A stretch of DNA of 7,325 nt, taken from assembly GCA_017459225.1 (NCBI GenBank), contig JAFUDL010000417.1:1-7325 (forward strand). The letters run 5' to 3'. The stretch's first letter is position 1; each line of letters opens with the position of its first letter. The position numbers were made by a program, and so were the translations under genes. Positions 1-7,200 of the stretch are shown piece after piece. The stretch comes from Kiritimatiellia bacterium. Lineage in GTDB: Bacteria; Verrucomicrobiota; Kiritimatiellia; RFP12; UBA1067. Under the pieces are notes generated by a model. The model saw nothing but the letters and a program-made list of their open reading frames with translations. It did no database searches and was not told the DNA's origin.

Positions 1-2
1 CG

Positions 3-569
3 AGCCCTTGCCCGACGCGCGAGGACATCCTCGACGCCTGGGTCCGGCGGCGCGAGTCGCACGAGGCGGCCGTGCGCTTCGGAAGCATGATACACGACCT
101 CGAGTGCTATGTGGACAACTCGCTTCTGCGCGACGGCTCGGGGGCGATCGTCGGGCGGCGCGGCGGCGTGAAGGCGTGGCTGCAGGAGAACATCCCCGCC
201 CTCTACGTGCGCTACACCACCGTGATGCGCTACAAGGCGATGGCGAAGAAGCTGCGGCAGGTGACGGGCCTCGCCGACCCCGTGCCCGCCGCCGCAGTGC
301 TGGCCGAGCCCCCGCAGAGTGAGGGAGGAGCGAAGGGAACGGAGACGGTGCCGGAGCTTGCGGTGGTGCGGGCGAGGGCCGTGTGGCTGGAGGTGGTGGA
401 CGGCGTGAGGGGAAGCGCGACCGCGCTGATGGAGCGGCTTGACGCGCTGACGGACCCGGAGCGGGTGGAGGAGGCCACCATGCTCGCGGGCTGGAGGGCG
501 AAGTACGAGAATGAGATTACTGAGCGTATGAAATTAAGATGGTGGAGGCGGATGGAGAGGAAGCGGTGA
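3..569 (+). CDS. Hypothetical small basic helical protein (5' end cut by window)
   Basis: I do not recognise this family. The frame is open from the left edge to a TGA at 567-569, giving 188 visible residues. A GTG at 72-74 could be taken as a start, but the codons before it read as normal protein (TREDILDAW, RRRESHEAA), so the gene most likely begins outside the window. The protein has an N-terminal, mostly helical region ending near AVLAEP. A Gly/Glu-rich linker follows (about 315-350), then a second helical region (VWLEVVDG, MERLDALTDPERVEEATML). The tail is strongly basic and aromatic, with KLRWWRRMERKR at the end. No signal peptide or membrane segment is visible. The basic tail would suit nucleic-acid binding, but that is inference only. 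It is separated from the next gene by a promoter, so it is probably not part of the downstream operon. Confidence 0.8.
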   Translation, partial: SPCPTREDILDAWVRRRESHEAAVRFGSMIHDLECYVDNSLLRDGSGAIVGRRGGVKAWLQENIPALYVRYTTVMRYKAMAKKLRQVTGLADPVPAAAVLAEPPQSEGGAKGTETVPELAVVRARAVWLEVVDGVRGSATALMERLDALTDPERVEEATMLAGWRAKYENEITERMKLRWWRRMERKR

Positions 570-603
570 ATTACGTTCCGATGCTGATAATGACCTTTGG
601 TGC

Positions 604-632
604 TTGCCATACGATGCCTGGAATAGTATAAT
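604..632 (+). promoter_or_regulatory. Sigma70-type promoter, TTGCCA-N17-TATAAT, leaderless arrangement
   Basis: A -35 box TTGCCA lies at 604-609 (one mismatch to TTGACA). A perfect -10 box TATAAT lies at 627-632, with the ideal 17-bp spacer. There is no TGn extended -10. Counting the last T of the -10 box as -7 puts +1 at 639-640, exactly at the ATG at 640. The mRNA should therefore have no 5' leader. No Shine-Dalgarno sequence is seen before that ATG. The surrounding 570-640 stretch is more AT-rich than the flanking genes, as expected for a promoter. It should drive the lipoprotein gene and the two enzyme genes behind it. Confidence 0.8.
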
Positions 633-639
633 TATGGGC

Positions 640-2352
640 ATGAAATACTATGTGGCAAATGGCGTTGTCGTGGTTGCGCTGGCGCTTATGGCAGGCTGCG
701 CGACGAAGGAGATGAAATCGACTCCCTTCTACGAATGGGACGAAGTGACCTACACGGGACAGCCCGAGGACCGTGTCAATTTATGGCCGGTCGCCTACTG
801 GCGCGAACCTGTCGGCTCTGTGCTGTGGCCGCTCACCTCGTTCTCCGACGATCATTTCGCGCTGCGTCCCATATACTCGCAGTACAAACAGGACGGCAAG
901 GACGGCGCGTTCGACGAGTACAGTTTGCTCTGGCCGCTCTGCCAAGCCGACACCAAGCACAAAGACTATCGCGTGTTTCCGTTCTTCTGGGGCAAGGACC
1001 ACGCGAATCGCGACTACCAGGCGCTGTTCCCGATATACTGGAACGGGCATAACTACAACTCGCTTTTCCCGCTTTGGATATACAGGGGAACAAAAGACGA
1101 CTTTGACAGTCTCGCCGTCCTCTTCGGCCTAGCCGGCGCGTCGGATGTTTCCAATTGGTGCTTCCCGCTATGGTACTGGAACGATGCCGGCACGTTCATG
1201 ACGACGCTCTACGGGAGATGGAAGAACGGCTGGGCTCTGCCGCTGCTCTTCTCGTGGGGCGAACGCAGGGAGAATGGCAACTGGAACGCCAGGTTTCTTC
1301 TTGGCCTCGGCGGAGCGGAGAGGTACAACAGCCGTTTGGAGCATTGGGCCTTCCCGTTCTACAGCAGAGAGGAATCCAACTACAATGATTATCACATGAA
1401 GATGAGCCTGCTTCTAAATCTCGTTGGATGGAACGGCAACTACAAAGTACAGTCTTCGCATGTATTTCCTCTGTATGGGTGGAGGAGGGACGTCCATCTG
1501 GTAACGCCGCTCTTTCTATGGGAAAAAGACGGTACTTTCTTGACGTGGCTTGGGGGAAAGACTGTCAGCGGTGGCACTACTAACGTGTACGTGACGCCGC
1601 TTGTGAGAGGCACGTATGGAGACAAGAAGGGCACAATGGTGTTCCCGTTGTGGAGCCACAAGGCCGACAGGGACTTCGCCGCAAAGGCGAAGAGACTGGA
1701 CGCTGATTGCCTGCCCGACGACATACGCGTCTGGATGGGCACCCATACAAATCTCGTGTGGAACGAAAAGACCAAGACGCATGACGAGAAAGTGGTGAAG
1801 AGACAATGCGCAGACCGTTTCGGCGCGTATGACGAGACGGATTGGCTCGTGTTCCTTCCCTGGAACGACAGGGTGCATGGTGCCCTGGGATGGTTCAGCA
1901 GCACGAACAACTACGAAATGACGCGTATAATCAGGCGAGGGCATAAGCTGCTGCTGCACTACGAATACGAACGCGAAGTCGTGTTCTCGGCGACAGACCG
2001 CACGAAGCAGTCTGACAAGGAGGAGGCAGAGCTGTCGTTCCTCTTGTGGCTGTACAACTACGAGAGCGAGACCGACCGCATGAAATCGGAATCCTACACG
2101 CGCCACAGAGTGCTGTGGCGGCTGTGGGACTGGGAGCAACAGAACGGCGACGTGTCGCTCGACGTGTTTCCGGGCTTCACCTACGACTCCAAGACAAACG
2201 GCTACTCGAAGACATCGCTTCTATGGCGGCTCTTCCGCTACGAGAAGGACCCGCAGAGAGGCACGTCGCTCGACATCCTCTACATCCCCATCTCGCGCAT
2301 GGCCAGCGGCTTAGACTGTCAGAACCCGCCCGCCAAAAGGAGAATCCCATGA
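640..2352 (+). CDS. Repeat-containing lipoprotein of unknown function
   Basis: The start is set at ATG 640 because the promoter's predicted +1 falls there. ATG 634 lies between the -10 box and +1, and the TTG at 604 is the -35 box itself. The 570-residue product starts with a lipoprotein signal: K2, a hydrophobic run VVVVALAL, and lipobox L-M-A-G-C with Cys20. Ala at +2 would not retain it in the inner membrane, so outer-membrane anchoring is likely. The mature part is built from recurring aromatic motifs of the form [LVC][FW]P[LIVF][WYF] or close variants. They start at about residues 48, 62, 97, 112, 129, 142, 174, 275 and 334. Related LLWxLxxYE-type units occur near 468, 491 and 527. This looks like a beta-strand repeat fold, such as a propeller, solenoid or barrel-like protein. 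I know of no function for it. The last residues (from about MASGLDC) break the pattern and run through the ribosome site of the next gene. Codon use is less GC-biased than in the two downstream genes. Confidence 0.87.
   Translation: MKYYVANGVVVVALALMAGCATKEMKSTPFYEWDEVTYTGQPEDRVNLWPVAYWREPVGSVLWPLTSFSDDHFALRPIYSQYKQDGKDGAFDEYSLLWPLCQADTKHKDYRVFPFFWGKDHANRDYQALFPIYWNGHNYNSLFPLWIYRGTKDDFDSLAVLFGLAGASDVSNWCFPLWYWNDAGTFMTTLYGRWKNGWALPLLFSWGERRENGNWNARFLLGLGGAERYNSRLEHWAFPFYSREESNYNDYHMKMSLLLNLVGWNGNYKVQSSHVFPLYGWRRDVHLVTPLFLWEKDGTFLTWLGGKTVSGGTTNVYVTPLVRGTYGDKKGTMVFPLWSHKADRDFAAKAKRLDADCLPDDIRVWMGTHTNLVWNEKTKTHDEKVVKRQCADRFGAYDETDWLVFLPWNDRVHGALGWFSSTNNYEMTRIIRRGHKLLLHYEYEREVVFSATDRTKQSDKEEAELSFLLWLYNYESETDRMKSESYTRHRVLWRLWDWEQQNGDVSLDVFPGFTYDSKTNGYSKTSLLWRLFRYEKDPQRGTSLDILYIPISRMASGLDCQNPPAKRRIP
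2338..2342 (+). promoter_or_regulatory. Shine-Dalgarno site AGGAG for the GH39-like gene
   Basis: AGGAG (in context AAAAGGAGA) sits 6 nt before the ATG at 2349. This decides the start of the glycosidase over upstream in-frame ATGs such as 2046, and the protein then begins with a proper signal peptide. The site lies inside the last codons of the lipoprotein gene, whose stop overlaps the ATG (ATGA 2349-2352), so translational coupling is likely. Confidence 0.85.
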
Positions 2353-4229
2353 AAACCAGATGCATCATCATGTTCTTGACGGCTGCGGCATCCGCAGCTG
2401 TTGTGGCGGCAGAGAATCCCTACGGCGCTTGCGCGCACGTGACGCGCGGCGAGCCGCCCGCGCGCACCTGCGCAATGATGCGCATTGCGGGAATGGGCTG
2501 GGTGCGAAGCGACTTCGACTGGCGCGGCATCGAGACGAAGAAGGGCGAATGGAACTTCGCCAACTTCGACAGAGTGGTTGCGGAATGCGAGGCCGAGGGC
2601 GTGAGGCTGCTGCCGATTCTCGGCTACAGCGTGCCCTGGGCTCATCCCGCCCACGAACATCTCGACGCATGGGGCGAGTACGTGCGCAGGGTCGTGACGC
2701 GCTACGGAAGGCGTCTGCCGGTTGTCGAAGTGTGGAACGAGGAGAACATTACGAATTTCTGGAAGAGCCCCAATCCCACGAACTATGTTGCGCTTCTGCG
2801 GCGAACGTACGAGACGGCGAAGAGGGCCGAGCCGGAAGTGCGCGTGGCGTTCGGCGGCACGGCGGGCGTTCCGCTCGGCTTCATCGAGGAGGTGTACAAG
2901 CTCGGCGGCGCTAAGTGGTTCGACATCATGAACATCCACCCGTATTCGCATCCTGGGCGTCCGGAGGGCTCGATGGACGCCCAGATCGAGAAGCTGCGCC
3001 GCGTGATGGCGAAGTACGGAGACGCGAAGAAGCCGCTGTGGATCACGGAGGTGGGCTGGCCCACGCACCGCCAGGGCATAGGGCAGGGCGAAGTTATGCT
3101 CGCGGGCCTGAAGGCGGCGCGTCCCGATGCGAAGACGTGGCGCACGGTGTACGTGCCGGCGCGTGCCGACGTGGAGGGCGACGTTGACGATTCGGCGCGG
3201 CTGCACCTTCTCGACGTTCTGCCAAGTGGCTCGAGCGTGGAGGTGTGCAGATCCGCCGAACTCGCCGCGCGCCTTGCGAAGGGCGATGTGGACGCTGTGG
3301 TGTATCCTTTCAACGAGGACTACGCAGCCGACTCGGTCGACGCAGTGTTCGAGTTTGTGAAGGCGGGCGGCGTGCTTGTTGAATTGGGCGGAATGCCGAT
3401 GTGGTACGCCTGGCGCGCCGCGCCAGACGGCACGATGCGGAGGGACGACAAGGCGAAGACGTGGGATGACCGCAGGCGCCTTCGCATAGCGGAGACGGCG
3501 TTCTGGATCGACAAGCGCTATCCAGAGTCCATGAGCGTGCGTCCCGTCGCGGCGTCTGGCATCAAGGCCAAGAGTTTTTCTGCCACGCGTTTCTTCACGG
3601 ACCGCCTTCTGAAGGATGGCGACAGGTTCGTGCCGATTCTCTCCGCGCCCACGAACGGAATCGAGGCCGTGGCCGCGGCTGTGTACAAGTTCAACAGCGA
3701 CATGAAGGGAGCCGTGGTAGTGAGCGGCGTGATGGGCGGCGGCCATGGCACGAGCAGCGAGGCGCGCCAGGCGAAGATGGTGGCGCGCGCGCTGGGCATC
3801 GCGTTCGCCGAGGGGGTGGAGAGGTTCTTCTGGTACGAGTTCCGCCAGCCGGACGTCAACCCGTACGATCCGGAGTCGTACTTTGGGATGGTGCATGACA
3901 ACTTCGCGCCGAAGCCCGCGTACGGAGCGTACATGACATTCGTCGCGGCGCGTCCTGCGGGGAGCGTGCAGAAGGGCGGCGCGTGGCGCTCGGCCGACGG
4001 AAACGTGTATTTCCCGCAGTGGACGCGTCCAGACAAGCGCCAGGCGGGAATGGTGTGGACCGTACGCGCCGCGCATGATCGCAAGGTGGAGTTCACGTCG
4101 CCGAACATGACGTTCCTCGACGTGGCAGGCGCGCGGGTGCGTCCGCCGCACGAAGGCAGCGTCTATACCCTGCCGCTCTCGGGCTCGCCGATCTACTTCT
4201 TCGGCGGCGAGCTGAAGAAGCTGCAGTGA
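2349..4229 (+). CDS. Secreted GH39-like (clan GH-A) glycoside hydrolase with inserted GATase-like domain
   Basis: This 626-residue protein probably cleaves a beta-glycosidic bond by a retaining mechanism outside the cytoplasm; the substrate is unknown. Residues 1-21 are a signal peptide (MKTR, then a hydrophobic stretch, VVAA before E22). The TIM barrel then shows GMGWVRSDFDW, an acid/base motif VWNEEN with candidate Glu131, the strand NIHPY at 195-199, and a nucleophile motif ITEVGW with Glu234. The spacing of about 103 residues fits clan GH-A. Directly after WPTHRQGIGQ the barrel is interrupted by about 220 residues (roughly 246-466). These hold alternating strands and helices, such as DAVVYPFNEDY, FEFVKAGGVLVELGG and GAVVVSG, and resemble a class I glutamine amidotransferase-like or GH42 trimerisation-like domain. 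The barrel resumes at GTSSEARQAKMV and ends with VERFFWYEF (about 490-498) and the FGMVHDNFAPKPAYGAY segment. A C-terminal beta-sandwich ends in SGSPIYFFGG. It overlaps the lipoprotein by 4 nt and is followed 17 bp later by the next gene. Assignment to GH39 rather than a neighbouring clan A family is tentative. Confidence 0.88.
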   Translation: MKTRCIIMFLTAAASAAVVAAENPYGACAHVTRGEPPARTCAMMRIAGMGWVRSDFDWRGIETKKGEWNFANFDRVVAECEAEGVRLLPILGYSVPWAHPAHEHLDAWGEYVRRVVTRYGRRLPVVEVWNEENITNFWKSPNPTNYVALLRRTYETAKRAEPEVRVAFGGTAGVPLGFIEEVYKLGGAKWFDIMNIHPYSHPGRPEGSMDAQIEKLRRVMAKYGDAKKPLWITEVGWPTHRQGIGQGEVMLAGLKAARPDAKTWRTVYVPARADVEGDVDDSARLHLLDVLPSGSSVEVCRSAELAARLAKGDVDAVVYPFNEDYAADSVDAVFEFVKAGGVLVELGGMPMWYAWRAAPDGTMRRDDKAKTWDDRRRLRIAETAFWIDKRYPESMSVRPVAASGIKAKSFSATRFFTDRLLKDGDRFVPILSAPTNGIEAVAAAVYKFNSDMKGAVVVSGVMGGGHGTSSEARQAKMVARALGIAFAEGVERFFWYEFRQPDVNPYDPESYFGMVHDNFAPKPAYGAYMTFVAARPAGSVQKGGAWRSADGNVYFPQWTRPDKRQAGMVWTVRAAHDRKVEFTSPNMTFLDVAGARVRPPHEGSVYTLPLSGSPIYFFGGELKKLQ

Positions 4230-4245
4230 AGAATTCCGGCGTCAA

Positions 4246-7200
4246 ATGAAAGGTGCACGAAAGGTGAAAAGTCTATTCGTTACGCTTGTTGCGTCGTTGT
4301 TTGCTTCGGTCGCAGTGGCGGCCGCGCCGGAGAGCGTGGGCGGAATCGCGCGGGGGGTGCAGCCCGGGCGTGGGGAGATGCTGATACACTCCCACAACGA
4401 CTACGCGCAGAAGCGTCCGTTCTGGGGCGCCTACGAGGCAGGGGCAGACTCCATCGAGGCCGACATTTTCCTTGTGGACGGCGACCTGCTCGTTGCGCAC
4501 TCCCGCAAGGAGCTGAGAAAGGAGAACTCTCTCCGCCGCCTCTATCTTGAGCCGCTGCGCTCGGTCATGCGCAAGAACGGCGGGCGCGCGCGTGCGAACG
4601 GGAAACCCATTCAGCTGCTTGTGGACCTGAAGAACGGAAAGCCCGCGCTCGACCGTCTCGTGGAGATGATCGAGAAGGAGGGATTTCGCGAATGCTTCGA
4701 CATCGCGAAGAATCCATCGGCGGCGAGGCTGACGGTGACGGGCGACCATTCGAAGGTCGAGGATCTTTTCACATACCCGGATTTCGTGTTCTTCGACATG
4801 CCGCCCACAAGAGTGCTTGCCGACGAACAGTACAAGCGCGTGCCGCTCATCAGCCACTACGCGCGCGCCTACACCCGCTGGCGTTCGGGAGTGATGGCGG
4901 AGGAGGACAAGGAGAAGATCCGCGCGGCAGTCCGCCAGGCCCATGAGAAGGGTTCCAAGTTCCGCCTTTGGGGATATCCCGACAATCCCGAGGCCTGGCG
5001 GCTTGCGATGGAACTCGGGCTTGACTACATCAACACCGACCGTCCAGCAGCCGCAGCTGCATTCTTGCGTGGCCTTGGCGCAGGCGCGGAAGGAGAGTCG
5101 TCTGCTGCGACGGCCGGCGCGTTCGAATGGGACTTTACGAAAGGCCTGCCGAAAGGCGGAAAGCTGCGCGCGTGCGCCGTCATCGATCCGCAGGGACTTT
5201 CGCCCGCGCAGATCGCGCGAAACGTTACGGGCAAGGATGGTGCGGGCGTCGAGTTCCCTGAGGTCAAGCTGCCCGAGGCGTTTGCCTTCGAGGCCGAGGT
5301 GGTGCCATTCGTCGCATGGACGAACGAGGCCGACCGCGCGGCCGCCGCCGCGCCGCGCTCGCTGCACGTCTTCGACACGATGGCCGTCAACTACAAGCCG
5401 AAGTGCCGCGACAAGGGCCTGCAGGTGATGTTCCGCCAGGCGGGCGATACATGGACGGCTCAGTTCTACGCGGGCCTCGGCGACATGACATGCCTTGCAA
5501 CGGGACCCACCTTCACGCCGAAGGCGGGCGTTCCCGTGCGGTTGCGCATCGAATACGACGCGCTCGGCACCGTGCGGTGGAACCTCGACGGAAAGAAGCA
5601 GGAAAGCTATCTCGCGAAGGCCGGGCCGATCATGCCAGATCCGACGCGCCGCCCGGTCGTGGGCGATCGCATCTGTAGCCTCTACGGACCGTTCAACGGA
5701 TACATCCGCCGCATCGCGGTGACGCCGCTCGCGCGTCCGCCACTCGCGTTGCGCCCCGACGGCCGTCGCGCGTTCGAGCGCGGCGAAACGAACGCGGCGT
5801 TCGCCGTGTCGGCCTTCTATCGCGGCCCCGGCAGCCTCACGGACGTCACCTGCGAAATCGACGAGCTTGATCCCTCTGGCGGGAAGGTATACAAGCACAT
5901 GGAGTGGAAGGGGCTTCTGAAACTGGAGGCCGGCAAGTGGACGGAGTTCTTCGTGAAGCCCCTCGAGACGCGTCTGCGTCCGGGCAAATACCCTGTTTCG
6001 GTCCGATTCGCGGGCCGCACACCGGACGGGAAGGACGTCGCCGCCACGAACACCTTCGACATGGCGATCGGTCCTGTGTTTGCGGACCGGATGCCGGCCG
6101 TGATGTGGGGATCGAGCGGCACGGACGAGGTGGTGCGCGACTTCGGCTTCACGCACGTGCTGCGCTACGACGGCCTTGCGTCGCCCGAGTGCACGCGCGA
6201 GCAGGCGCGCCAGATTACCGACATGTACGACCGCGCGCTTGCGGCCGGGATGCGCATGATGCATTCGCAGGGCGTGCGCTACCCGGACGGCGACGTGGAG
6301 AAGTACTCCCGCTGCCGGCGCGACGGAACGCCGTATGCCGACTCGCGCGGGCATAAGCTGCCGGAGGTGTCGAATTCCGAGCTCGTGGACTATGCGCGGA
6401 GGATCGTCGCCGCAGAGATGGCGCGCGTGGGCGGCCATCCAGCGTTCGCGGGCGTGCTGCCGTGCTCCGAGCTGCGCGACCATACGGCGCCATCGTTCCG
6501 CACGGAGCATCTGCGCTACAAGGCAGAGACGGGACGCGACGTGCCGCCCGAGGTGACGCGAAAGACGTTCGATTTGAAGTCCGCCGAGGCGCGCTTCCCC
6601 AACGGCGTGGTGCCGGTGGACGACCCGATCTACGCATACTACAGCTGGTTCTGGGGCGGCGGCGACGGATGGCCGGGATACACGGGAGCGATTGCGGACG
6701 AGTACCGCAAGACGGCAGGGCGCTATGGCGACGGGAGCGCGGCGCAGAAGAGGCGTCCGTTCTTCAGCTTCTGGGATCCAGCGGTGAGGTGTCCGCCAAA
6801 GTGGGGTTCTGGCGGCGACGTGGATGTGCTCAACCAGTGGGTGTACGCGCTGCCGGAGCCGATGAACGTGGCGGGTCCGGCGGAGGAGATTCTCGCGATG
6901 GCGGCGGGGCGTGCGGGGCAGCAGCCGATGATCATGACGCAGCTCATCTGCTACCGCGCCCAGCTTGCGCCGTCCAATGTGGTTGTTTCCCCGCTGCCCA
7001 TGTGGGTGCAGAAGCGTCCGCGTGCCGGCTTCCCCACCATTCCGGCGGACTCCCTGCAGGAGGCGGTGTGGTCGATGATCGCGAAGCCCGTGAAGGGCAT
7101 CATGTTCCATGGCTGGGGCACGATCGCAGAGACGGGCAGCGAGACGGGCTACACGTACACCTCGCCCGAGTCGGCAGCGCGCCTGCGCGAGCTGCTGAAC

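Noticed and set aside
570..603. Possible terminator after the first gene
   Set aside because: No convincing GC-rich hairpin followed by a T-run is present in this short gap.
230..610. Minus-strand frame over the end of the first gene
   Set aside because: The Ser/Thr/Ala-rich composition is typical of a shadow of high-GC coding sequence, and it would cover the promoter region. No ribosome site or family features are seen.
604..639. TTG 604 or ATG 634 as start of the lipoprotein
   Set aside because: TTG 604 is the -35 box and ATG 634 lies upstream of the predicted transcription start. Neither has a Shine-Dalgarno site, and starting at 640 gives a normal lipoprotein signal.
2046..2348. Upstream extension of the GH39-like gene to the ATG at 2046
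   Set aside because: The extension lies inside the lipoprotein gene in another frame, has Arg-rich shadow composition, and would bury the signal peptide. ATG 2349 has an AGGAG at correct spacing.
2319..4151. A 610-codon open frame on the minus strand
   Set aside because: Also codon-aligned with the + strand GH39-like gene and explained by the same codon bias. The product is His/Arg-rich low-information sequence.
4273..7110. A 945-codon open frame on the minus strand
   Set aside because: It is codon-aligned with the + strand multidomain gene and is open only because that gene avoids TTA, CTA and TCA. It ends exactly at a sense CTA at 4273, and another CTA occurs at 7237. Its translation is Arg/His-rich with no recognisable motifs, while the + frame has a signal peptide and clear enzyme motifs.
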